A stretch of 64,000 bases of DNA from Eleusine coracana subsp. coracana (taxonomy: Eukaryota > Streptophyta > Magnoliopsida > Poales > Poaceae): NCBI GenBank assembly GCA_032690845.1, contig CM064430.1, positions 2,342,949 through 2,406,948 on the forward strand. Reading direction: 5' to 3'. A program made the position numbers and the translations under genes. Shown piece after piece: positions 33,181 to 42,275 of the stretch. A model generated the notes under the pieces. It saw only the letters and a program-made list of their open reading frames with translations, did not search any database and had not been told where the DNA came from. The first letter of the stretch is position 1. Every line of letters begins with the position of its first letter.

Positions 33181-34775
33181 CAGATGGCAGTTCTGCGCGG
33201 CAAGGCAGTGCCCGAACATTGTGGAAGGCGGTGGCGGAGAATCTCGATGGGCACCCTTCTTCGCTGGATGCCAGGGCGCCTCGCCGGTGCTGCTCCCTCT
33301 CTCGGCTCCGCTCCTCGTCGTACATCAGCGGCGTTCCAGTCGCGAGGCTGTCTTCCAACCGGCGCCAAGCATTCTCCGGCTCCACCTTCCGATTCAACAG
33401 GGGAGGTTGCCCTGGCTTGGCCGCCTGATGCCTCCTTCTCGTCTCCGGATGGCACGTGCCTCCTCCTGGTGGTGAGTAAACATTGGCTACCTGTAATCTA
33501 ATTCGCTTATTTCTCTGCCGTCTTTTCTAGTTGTAGGTAGGATTGGGTCTTGTATTTTAATTTAGAAATAGTTAATCTGAACCTCAAAATTGCGCAAATT
33601 CAGATAACTTTACCTGGGCCGAAAGGGGTGTTGCCTCATTGTTCAAGTCACAGCAAAATCCTGACATTGAGCAGGGACACAAACTGCACAGGGGGCACAG
33701 TTTCATTACCAATTTAAAAAAGATCCAAGAATATTCGGTATCAACTTGTAATTCATGTCCAACTTCCGATTGTAGTAAATATGATAGAACTTGGAACTGA
33801 TGATTTCGTCCTGTCTGTTGCATTAATGGAAATATCCTAGTCTGTTCTTCAGACGATCTTGTCCATTACGTTTGCAGAAATGTGTTTCTCAGCACCTTGG
33901 TTCACCGTGCTGGTCAAAGGGAATGCATTCATTCAACAGCTTACTTGGGTTCTTGGTTGGGTGTAATTTTAAGGCCCTGAAGACTGACCTGCTTAATGTA
34001 TTGTAGCTGAGAGCTAGATGATTCAGAAAATCAGAAAAAAAAAAAATGGTTACTTTCAAAGATTAGTGTGCCTCTTGTCATCCTCATTTCATTTGAAGTG
34101 TTTCTGTTTGATCCAGTTCTCTTCTCTATTCTCTAATGCAGGATTGGTGTGGATAACACCTGCTCAGTGTTTGCATGATGTGAGAGAGATGGCGCCTGCG
34201 GTGCCGCTGCTTCCAGCTGTATCATGGGCTCATGGCAATGTATGGACTTCCTTAGGTACCAATTGACCCTCTTACTTCCGTTTTTCGTATTGATCCTTTT
34301 CTGGGCGCTATTGTTGTTGTGTGTATAGGAACCATATGTACTTACTTGGTCCTGACCTTCTTGAAACCAAAGACAGAACTGAGCTTGTGCATGGGTAGAT
34401 TTACAGATTGTCTAAGTTCAGATATTAGAAACTTATAACACAGTTAGGATACACATGTATAGAGCTGCAAGATAAGTGATCATAAACCCATAACCTCAAC
34501 TGAAATACATATCTACTTATATAGACAGCTTGATGTGGGTCTCATGCTCATCAAGCCATCTCCTCCGTACTTAGAGCTGCCTCATACACAGATATGGCGT
34601 CCTATTGAAAACAATGTGATAAGCATCAACAGGGAGAAACCACTTATATGTTTCAGGTGCTACATATCACTGGTGGCATGCAAGCGTTCGTGATAACATC
34701 AAACACCATGAAAGTCATATTCCTTCTGAGTTAGATATCATGCTAATGCTTGAGGACAATGTGTACAGGTTAAAA
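33181..34775 (+). other. Unrecognised spliced-looking segment
   Basis: A GC-rich open stretch (33181-33475) ends at a donor-like gtgagtaa. A block at 34142-34255 follows ctaatgcag, and a third block (about 34656-34768) is bounded by ttcag and gttaaa and reads openly as YHWWHASVRDNIKHHESHIP and then SELDIMLMLEDNVYR. I do not recognise the product. The frames of the three blocks do not clearly join, so this may be a gene relic or a captured fragment. Confidence 0.3.
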
Positions 34776-34791
34776 CTCTCATCTTGCATTA

Positions 34792-35092
34792 GGCCTTATT
34801 CGTTTTCATATGATTCATTCTACACCAAGAATGGTTTTGGGCCTGGATCCAGTGAATCCGGGTGATTCACTTGATCCAGCTGGGGTTTGCCCAGATTGAT
34901 TCCGGACCTGTCTAGGTGAAGAATGAAACCGGCCCACTGGAAACGCAAAATGGCCGAAACGGACCCTATTTTGTTCTGGGCCAACCCAAACTGAACAGTG
35001 CTTTTTGCATAGAGGTTGTTTTATTCTGGACCGTTTTATTCTGACCGGATTGGGCTGCATTCCGGCCCGATCCGGTGGAAACGAACAAGGCC
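34792..35092. mobile_element. Tourist-like (PIF/Harbinger) MITE, 301 bp
   Basis: Ends ggccttattcgttt and aaacgaacaaggcc form a 14-bp inverted repeat with one mismatch. Perfect 3-bp duplications, tta, lie at 34789-34791 and 35093-35095. Length, termini and the TTA target are those of Tourist-type MITEs. No coding capacity. It sits directly beside a LecRLK fragment. Confidence 0.9.
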
Positions 35093-35095
35093 TTA

Positions 35096-35420
35096 GAGAG
35101 TGGCAAATCACAGTTGAAGAACAACATGACCTGTTTCACATTATGGTCTCACATTAATATATTTCTGTGAGAACAGTGGGATGAGTTTTAGCACCAGACT
35201 TTCCTCATTAATATTTATATCACCACGTCTTCTCATGTCTACTGTCTCGGTCGATGATCCTTTGTGTTAATGCTCAAGAACCCAGTCATAGCATTCCTTT
35301 GTTTTCCTCTGTACTGTGGTTTGTTGACATGCTCCACAAGTCACCTAGAGGAGGAACATGCTGATATGAACACATTACGATGAATGACAATTTTCTATCA
35401 CTCCTTGTAGAGGTATGGAG
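35096..35420 (-). pseudogene. LecRLK kinase C-lobe fragment
   Basis: This stretch matches LecRLK1 DNA around 890-1170 word by word with many substitutions: gagtggcaaatcacagt, caacatgacctg, tctactgtctc, tgctcaagaaccca, and caagtcacct. On the minus strand it corresponds to the kinase C-lobe and the start of the tail. It is full of indels and stops and cannot code. It marks a seventh, almost erased, member of the array, closest to LecRLK1. Confidence 0.85.
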
Positions 35421-36126
35421 TAAATTAGTGCACCTATACAAACCAGATACGGTAGGTATTAATTTTTGTGAATGTTAATCCTCATTTTCCTTTTAGATCT
35501 GAATGATATGTATATTCTGCATTGAAATGATTCAAACTTTGTAGATTACATATGTATGTTGGATTCAAAATAATAGCCCAGAGGTTTTTGCAGACTACAT
35601 TGCTGAAGATCTATTTAACTCCAATGTTACAATACTCACATAAAGGACACCCAACCTACCTGATACTCCCTCCGGTTTTTACTTGATGTTGTTAGGACAC
35701 CATTCTCAATTCAAAAATGAATGAAAAGTTTTGCCCTAACATTATCAATTAAAAGTCAGTGGGAGTAATAATTAAATTTACAAGTTATAAGAAAGATTAA
35801 GGGAAAGCAAGTCAGTTCAAAGTTTCAAACTATATTTAACAAGAAACGTTTTGTGGACTCTTACTACGTATGACTGCTTGAAGGTTCTTGAAAAATTTAC
35901 AAGTTCGGATCCATGTTATGTTGGTTGATTGGGTGCTTACCTCACCCAAAAACATCTGAAACGTTTTGTGCTCTTACCTCAATTAAATTTACAAGTTATA
36001 AGACATCTGATATTTGTAGCATAAGTTCCTGAAAAATTAAATTTACTGTAACATAAGTTCTCACCATTTGAAGGAACCACCTAGAGAAATCATTTACAAT
36101 CATGGTTCAAGAACCATGCACGAATG
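35421..36126. other. Rearranged intergenic DNA with a Stowaway-like MITE
   Basis: Non-coding. It contains a 100-bp Stowaway-like MITE (35666-35765) and several short direct repeats: aaatttacaagttataaga near 35774 and 35985, and gaaacgttttgtg near 35842 and 35957. Confidence 0.5.
35666..35765. mobile_element. Stowaway-like MITE, 100 bp
   Basis: Left end CTCCCTCCGGTTTTTACTTG and right end in reverse complement CTCCCACTGACTTTTAATTG, with a further shared gttagg word, make an imperfect inverted repeat of about 30 bp. TA duplications lie at 35664-35665 and 35766-35767. Confidence 0.8.
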
Positions 36127-36572
36127 TCATCTTCCTCCAGAGAGAACGGATATTGTGCTGACACTTGTCATCAAATGCTCATATGGTGTGATGGCCAGGT
36201 CAGAACCTTCGCTTTCCATCATGGCCAGAATTCTGAAGTTCGGATCCATTAAGGTTGCATCAGGTAATGGCACATCTCCATTGAGGTATTGAATCACAAG
36301 TCTCATGCTGGGCCTTGCATTAGTAAATGGGTGAGAACACAACAGCCCAAGTTTTAGCAACAGACATGCTTCATCCATATTAAAATTGCCACCCAGTCTT
36401 GTATCAACAGTTTCAATGAGTGTTTTGCTTTGACAATGTTGAAGGGGAGTCGTGTGTATTTTGCCTCACAGGCCTTTGTCCACATGTTACCTCAAGAACA
36501 AATATACCAAAAGCAAAAACATCTGAAAGAGGTGATGCTTTCCCTGTGTGGATTAGCTCTGGAGCTAAGTAC
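36127..36572 (-). pseudogene. LecRLK5, 3' part (kinase C-lobe and tail)
   Basis: The minus-strand frame at 36127-36378 reads MDEACLLLKLGLLCSHPFTN and ends in the array's SGGR tail. Further up, up to the copia target site, the sequence reads YLAPELIHTGKASPL and then DVFAFG. Between these, the segment expected to carry the VLVDWVL motif is missing, so a small deletion breaks the frame. The part continues across the copia element with the 5' part at 42276. Confidence 0.9.
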
Positions 36573-36926
36573 TGATGGAATAAGTCTTGTACTGTTTGGT
36601 CTTGGTCTTTGTTTGACTGCTGGTCCTGTCCAGGACAGCATATTAGTCCTTGTATAGGACAGCATCTTGGTCCTGTATAGGACAGTAGTTAGGACAGCAT
36701 CTAGGACTGCATTAGATCATCTAGGCTGCACTTGCTTTATGCTTTTAGACTAGCATCTTAGACCAGCATATTAGCATATGCTGGCTCTTGGCCAGCTATA
36801 AATATGTATCCACAACCCCTTGGGTTGGTATGGCATTGTGTGAGTTGTGTGAGAAATAAACCAGAAAATTGCCCCATCTCCTAGTGTCATCCTCTCTCAA
36901 TGAGAGTTACAGTTCAGTTTCTAACA
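36573..36926 (+). repeat. Left LTR of the copia element
   Basis: The U3 part carries a W-box-like TTGACT (about 36613) and several copies of a tcctgt...aggacag hairpin word between about 36623 and 36705. A TATA box (tataaata) lies at about 36797, and an aataaa near 36865 may act as the polyadenylation signal. These are the expected promoter parts of an LTR. Confidence 0.9.
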
Positions 36927-37107
36927 TCTGGTATCAGAGCCGTGTTGTCTTGTAGCCTAAACATCTCCTGCTCATCTCCCTCCCTAGCCTCTCAGTCAGC
37001 AGCAGGAACATCTGTTGTCCCTGCACATCTTCCTTCCCCTGCTCAGAGCAGCAGCAGCTCGTCAGGGGCAGCCTCTTCCCCACGCAGCAGCCCCCTAGTG
37101 GCGTGCC

Positions 37108-40100
37108 ATGTCCGCAGAACATTCTCGGCGTTCGGTCGCCTCGAGCGAGCGACTTCGGCAGGAGGCCGAGCTCGCCGCGGCAGAGGAGCGCGAGCGTGCA
37201 GCGGCAGCAGCCGCTGCGGTGGCGGCGAGGGCGTCAAGGCTGGCAGCGGCGGAGCTGGCAGCAGCAAGGGCGGAGGCGGCGGCAGTGGCGGCGGCGGATG
37301 CAGCGCGTGCGGCCGCGGCAGACCTTGAGGCTCTGCGTGGTGGCAGCGTTGGCGGCTCTGTTGCTGATGGCAACATCGACGAAGAGCTCAGGGAGCTAGA
37401 GGCGGTGCGGGAGCAGGAGGCAGCGCAGGAGCGGGCGGCGCGGTGGGTGGCTGCGCACCCCCACGGGCGTGGTGGCGGCAGCCCAGACGGGCGTGGACGC
37501 GCGGGCAGCGTTTCTGGAGGGGACGCGTGCGGCGGTCGCACTCCTAGTGGTGGTCGGGTCGACGGAGGTCGTGGCTCTCACAGGCAGCGCGACTCTCCCT
37601 CCCCGGACCGGCGCTGTGGACACCACGGGGTCCAGGCTATCATCAGGGAAGTCGGTCCCGGTGGCGGGTGGCCTACCCTCACCAAGACCAACTACGTCGA
37701 GTGGGCTGCGGTGATGAGGGTGAGGCTCCAGGTGCGGCACATGTGGGATGCAGTCCGGTACGGCGATGTTGACTACGACGACGATCGACGGGCACTGGAT
37801 GCCCTCATTGCCGCTGTCCCGCCTGAGATGCAGTTCACGCTTTCCAAGAAGCGGACAGCCAAGGAAGCCTGGGACGCCATTGCTGCGGCACGCATCGGCA
37901 GCGACCGTGCCCGTAGGTCCACACTGCAGGCATTTCGCAAGGAGTGGGAGAACCTGGCCTTCAAACCAGGTGAGGACCTTGATGATTTTGCTTTTCGTCT
38001 CAACACTTTGCTGCACAAGATGGTGCAGTTCGGCGATGACACCTACGACGAGGAGAGAGCTGTAGAGAAGCTCCTCCGCTGCGTCCCCGAGAGGTACAAG
38101 CAGATTGCTCGCTCGCTCGAGTCAATGTTGGACCTCTCCACGATGTCGATCGAAGAGGCGATAGGTCGCCTCAAGGTCGTCGACAACGACGAGCCACGGC
38201 CTCACTCGGGGCCTATCACCATCGGCGGGAAGCTCCATCTCACTCGGGAGCAGTGGGAGGCTTGCCAGCGTGACGAGAAGAAGGGGGAGTATTCCTCCTC
38301 GACAGGCGGCCATAGGCGTGGCAAGCCGGGTAAGCCCCGTGGAGGCGCTCAGGGCGGAGGCGCCCAGGGCGGCGCCACCGGCAAACGAAAGCCGGCACGA
38401 GACGACATCTGCCACAACTGTGGTAAGACTGGCCATTGGGCTAGGGAGTGTCGGCAGCCACGACGCGGCCAGGCTCAGGCTCAGGCTCAGGCCCACGTCG
38501 CACGTGTGGAGGAGGAGCCAGCTCTGCTTCTGGCACACGCGAGCATCGAGCTACCTCCAGCGGCTTCAGCAGCAACAGCTCTTCTCCACATCGACGAGTC
38601 AAAGGCAAGCGCCTTCCTCGGCGACGGCTCCAACGACGACAAGTGTGACGGGTGGTGCCTCGACACCGGCGCCACCCATCACATGACCGGACGGCAGGAG
38701 TACTTCTCCGACCTTGACACGAGCATCCGAGGCTCTGTCAAGTTTGGGGACGCCTCCGGGGTGGAGATCAAGGGTGTCGGCTCCATTCTTTTCACCGCCA
38801 AGTCCGGTGAGCATAGGCTCCTCACCGGAGTCTACTACATCCCCGCGTTGAGGAACTCCATCATCAGCTTGGGACAGCTGGACAAGAACGGCTCGCGTAT
38901 GGAGATTGAGAATGGCCTCCTACGGGTCTGGGACCCCCGGGGCCGTCTTCTCGCCAAGGTAAAGAGGGGGAGCAACCACCTCTACATCCTTCACATCGAG
39001 GTAGCACAGCCACTTTGTCTTGCAGCAAGACGGGACGACGACGCGTGGAGGTGGCACGAGCGTTTTGGGCACCTCAATTTTGAGGCCCTGAAGCAACTCG
39101 GTGTCAAGGAGATGGTACGGGATCTGCCGCACATCGACCACGTGGAGCAGTTATGCGACGTCTGCGTGCTGACGAAGCAGAGGCGGTTTCCCTTCCCTCA
39201 GCAGACGAGCTTCCGAGCCAAGGAGCGGCTCGAACTCGTGCACGGGGACTTGTGCGGCCCGGTGACTCCGGCCACACCAGGAGGACGGCGCTACTTCCTG
39301 CTCCTCGTCGATGACCTCTCCCGCTACATGTGGGTGATGGTCCTCGGTAGCAAGGGAGAGGCTGCAGACGCCATCAGGCGTGCGCAGGTTGCTGCAGAGG
39401 CAGAGTGCGGCCGCAAGCTGCGCGTGCTACGCACAGACAATGGCGGCGAGTTCACGGCGGCTGAATTCGCGGCGTACTGCGCGGATGAGGGCATTCAGCG
39501 CCACTACTCCGCGCCGTACAGTCCACAGCAGAATGGCGTCGTCGAGCGGCGCAACCAGACGGTTGTGGGGATGGCTCGGGCCCTCCTCAAGCAGAGGGGG
39601 ATGCCGGCTGTCTTCTGGGGAGAGGCGGTGGTGACCGCTGTCTACATCCTCAACCGTTCGCCCACCAAGGCTCTTGATGGTAAGACGCCGTACGAGGCTT
39701 GGCACGGGCGCAAGCCGACGGTCTTCCACCTGCGGACTTTCGGCTGTCTCGCGTTCGCCAAGGAGCTCGGCCACATCGGCAAGCTCGACGACAGGAGCAC
39801 TCCAGGAGTGTTCATTGGCTACGCGGAGGGCTCGAAGGCCTATCGTATTCTCGACCCGAAGACACAACGTGTGCGCACGGCGCGCGACGTAGTGTTCGAC
39901 GAAGGGCAAGGATGGGCATGGGACAAGGCGGTGGATGACGGCTCGACTCCGACGTACGACTTCACCATCGAGTATGTTCACTTCGAGGGAGCTGGGGGAG
40001 CAGGCAGCTCCCCCTCACCAAGCGTTCCCGAGCCTCCATCGACTCCAGCGCTCACTACAGCGACCAGCTCTTCGTCGACACTGCCACAACCGGCGTCCCC

Positions 40101-41913
40101 GCGCACTCCAGCGTCCCCGCGCACTCCAGCACCGACAGCCACTCCGTCGGGCACGTCTACTCCAACACAAGCTCATGTCGAGCAAAGCCCGGTGGAGTTT
40201 GCTACTCCGCTCTCCCGCGACGAGGAGCGTATCGACGCGTACCACGACAGCGAGCCGTTGCGGTATCGTACGATGGAAGACATCCTCGGCGATCAACCAG
40301 TGCCGGGACCGGCGCTTCGTGACCTGAAGGCACAGTTGCACCTTGCGTGCGATGATGGTGAACCTCGGTCTTTTGCAGAGGCCGAGAGAGACGGCGCATG
40401 GCGTGCCGCGATGCAGTCGGAGATGGACGCCGTTGCGGAGAACCGCACTTGGGAGGTTGCTGACCTCCCTCGTGGGCAACGTGCGATCACCCTTAAATGG
40501 GTCTTCAAGCTGAAGAGGGATGAAGCTGGTGCCATCGTCAAGCACAAGGCCCGCTTGGTAGCTCGTGGTTTCGTGCAGCAGGAGGGGATCGACTTCGACG
40601 ATGCCTTCGCCCCTGTAGCACGGATGGAGTCCGTGCGACTTCTCCTTGCACTAGCTGCCCAAGAGGGCTGGTGCGTCCATCACATGGACGTCAAGTCGGC
40701 GTTCCTCAACGGCGACTTGAAGGAGGAGGTTTACGTGCACCAGCCGCCGGGATTTGTGATCCCCGGCAAGGAGGACAAGGTGCTGCGTTTGCGCAAGGCT
40801 CTCTACGGCTTGCGGCAAGCACCGAGGGCGTGGAACGCCAAACTGGACTCCACACTAAAGGGGATGGGCTTTGAGCAAAGCCCGCACGAGGCGGCCATCT
40901 ACCGGCGGGGCAATGGAGGCAATGCCCTGCTGGTGGGTGTCTACGTCGACGACTTGGTGATCACCGGCACCAAGGATGCGGAGGTGGCGGCATTCAAGGA
41001 AGACATGAAGGCCACTTTTCAGATGAGCGACCTGGGGCCTCTCTCCTTCTACTTGGGGATCGAGGTGCACCAGGATGACTCCGGGATCACGCTTCGACAG
41101 ACCGCCTACGCCAAGCGCATCGTTGAGTTGGCCGGGCTCACCGACTGCAACCCAGCACTCACTCCGATGGAGGAGAAGTTGAAGTTGAGTCGCCACAGCA
41201 CGGCAAAGGAGGTGGATGCTACACAGTACCGGCGTCTTGTGGGGAGCCTCCGCTACCTCGCCCACACACGGCCGGACTTGGCATTCTCCGTTGGTTATGT
41301 TAGTCGGTTCATGCAGCGACCGACGACGGAGCACCAGCAAGCTGTGAAGAGGATCATCCGCTATGTTGCGGGGACTCTCGACCACGGTATCTACTACCCG
41401 AGGTGTCGTGGAGAGGCACACTTCATCGGGTACAGCGACAGCGACCACGCCGGCGACATCGACACTAGCAAGAGCACCAGCGGGATACTCTTCTTCCTCG
41501 GCAAGTGTCTTGTTAGTTGGCAGTCAGTCAAGCAACCGGTGGTTGCTATGTCCAGCTGCGAGGCCGAGTACGTCGCGGCCTCCACCGCCTCGACTCAAGC
41601 GCTCTGGCTTGCTCGGCTGCTTGGTGACCTTCTCGGCAGAGACACTGAAGCAGTGGAACTTCGAGTGGACAGCATGTCCGCTTTGGCTCTAGCAAAGAAC
41701 CCCGTTTTTCACGAACGGAGTAGGCACATCCGGGTGAGGTACCACTTCATCCGTGGCTGCCTGGAGGAAGGAAGCATCAAGGCAAGCTACATCAACACCA
41801 ATGACCAGCTTGCGGATCTGCTCACCAAGCCCCTTGGGAGGATCAAGTTCCTTGAACTCTGCTCCAGGATTGGGATGGTTCAACCTCCTCACAAGACAAC
41901 GCACAAGACTTAG
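37108..41913 (+). CDS. Copia Gag-Pol polyprotein, 1601 residues
   Basis: A single uninterrupted frame that encodes the capsid protein and enzymes for reverse transcription and integration. The N-terminus is an Ala/Glu/Arg-rich, probably coiled segment (about 1-90). The gag domain is followed by a CCHC zinc knuckle (CHNCGKTGHWAREC, about 435-448), then the protease site DTGATHH (about 518), the pre-integrase HHCC zinc region (WHERFGHL...CDVC, about 649-690), and the integrase with its DDE residues (D near 714, DNGGEF near 776, E near 812). The reverse transcriptase has DVKSAFLNGDL (about 1195) and YVDD (about 1279), and RNase H has SDSDHAGD and SSCEAEY (about 1445-1490). The order integrase before reverse transcriptase fixes it as copia. 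Codon use is much more GC-rich than the flanking LecRLK5. No stop or frameshift is present. Confidence 0.97.
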   Translation: MSAEHSRRSVASSERLRQEAELAAAEERERAAAAAAAVAARASRLAAAELAAARAEAAAVAAADAARAAAADLEALRGGSVGGSVADGNIDEELRELEAVREQEAAQERAARWVAAHPHGRGGGSPDGRGRAGSVSGGDACGGRTPSGGRVDGGRGSHRQRDSPSPDRRCGHHGVQAIIREVGPGGGWPTLTKTNYVEWAAVMRVRLQVRHMWDAVRYGDVDYDDDRRALDALIAAVPPEMQFTLSKKRTAKEAWDAIAAARIGSDRARRSTLQAFRKEWENLAFKPGEDLDDFAFRLNTLLHKMVQFGDDTYDEERAVEKLLRCVPERYKQIARSLESMLDLSTMSIEEAIGRLKVVDNDEPRPHSGPITIGGKLHLTREQWEACQRDEKKGEYSSSTGGHRRGKPGKPRGGAQGGGAQGGATGKRKPARDDICHNCGKTGHWARECRQPRRGQAQAQAQAHVARVEEEPALLLAHASIELPPAASAATALLHIDESKASAFLGDGSNDDKCDGWCLDTGATHHMTGRQEYFSDLDTSIRGSVKFGDASGVEIKGVGSILFTAKSGEHRLLTGVYYIPALRNSIISLGQLDKNGSRMEIENGLLRVWDPRGRLLAKVKRGSNHLYILHIEVAQPLCLAARRDDDAWRWHERFGHLNFEALKQLGVKEMVRDLPHIDHVEQLCDVCVLTKQRRFPFPQQTSFRAKERLELVHGDLCGPVTPATPGGRRYFLLLVDDLSRYMWVMVLGSKGEAADAIRRAQVAAEAECGRKLRVLRTDNGGEFTAAEFAAYCADEGIQRHYSAPYSPQQNGVVERRNQTVVGMARALLKQRGMPAVFWGEAVVTAVYILNRSPTKALDGKTPYEAWHGRKPTVFHLRTFGCLAFAKELGHIGKLDDRSTPGVFIGYAEGSKAYRILDPKTQRVRTARDVVFDEGQGWAWDKAVDDGSTPTYDFTIEYVHFEGAGGAGSSPSPSVPEPPSTPALTTATSSSSTLPQPASPRTPASPRTPAPTATPSGTSTPTQAHVEQSPVEFATPLSRDEERIDAYHDSEPLRYRTMEDILGDQPVPGPALRDLKAQLHLACDDGEPRSFAEAERDGAWRAAMQSEMDAVAENRTWEVADLPRGQRAITLKWVFKLKRDEAGAIVKHKARLVARGFVQQEGIDFDDAFAPVARMESVRLLLALAAQEGWCVHHMDVKSAFLNGDLKEEVYVHQPPGFVIPGKEDKVLRLRKALYGLRQAPRAWNAKLDSTLKGMGFEQSPHEAAIYRRGNGGNALLVGVYVDDLVITGTKDAEVAAFKEDMKATFQMSDLGPLSFYLGIEVHQDDSGITLRQTAYAKRIVELAGLTDCNPALTPMEEKLKLSRHSTAKEVDATQYRRLVGSLRYLAHTRPDLAFSVGYVSRFMQRPTTEHQQAVKRIIRYVAGTLDHGIYYPRCRGEAHFIGYSDSDHAGDIDTSKSTSGILFFLGKCLVSWQSVKQPVVAMSSCEAEYVAASTASTQALWLARLLGDLLGRDTEAVELRVDSMSALALAKNPVFHERSRHIRVRYHFIRGCLEEGSIKASYINTNDQLADLLTKPLGRIKFLELCSRIGMVQPPHKTTHKT

Positions 41914-41921
41914 GGGGAGAA

Positions 41922-42275
41922 TGATGGAATAAGTCTTGTACTGTTTGGCCTTGGTCTTTGTTTGACTGCTGGTCCTGTCCAGGACAGCATATTAGTCCTT
42001 GTATAGGACAGCATCTTGGTCCTGTATAGGACAGTAGTTAGGACAGCATCTAGGACTGCATTAGATCATCTAGGCTGCACTTGCTTTATGCTTTTAGACT
42101 AGCATCTTAGACCAGCATATTAGCATATGCTGGCTCTTGGCCAGCTATAAATATGTATCCACAACCCCTTGGGTTGGTATGGCATTGTGTGAGTTGTGTG
42201 AGAAATAAACCAGAAAATTGCCCCATCTCCTAGTGTCATCCTCTCTCAATGAGAGTTACAGTTCAGTTTCTAACA
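41922..42275 (+). repeat. Right LTR of the copia element
   Basis: Same length as the left LTR and, by eye, a single substitution. It is preceded by the polypurine tract agggggagaa and followed by the target duplication agtac. Confidence 0.95.

Larger units (their letters stand above)
36573..42275 (+). mobile_element. Young Ty1/copia retrotransposon inserted in LecRLK5
   Basis: Two LTRs of 354 bp each (36573-36926, 41922-42275) begin TGATGGAA and end TCTAACA. The target duplication agtac is perfect (36568-36572, 42276-42280). Right after the left LTR, tggtatcagagc (36929-36940) matches the initiator-tRNA primer site of plant copia elements, and agggggagaa precedes the right LTR as polypurine tract. 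I see one base difference between the LTRs (T against C at the 28th or so position), so the insertion is recent. One long polyprotein frame fills the interior. All parts needed for autonomous retrotransposition seem present; activity is not shown. Confidence 0.97.

Noticed and set aside
37396..41448. Long minus-strand open frames (up to about 206 codons) inside the copia element
   Set aside because: They are antisense shadows of the GC-rich polyprotein frame and have no domain motif.
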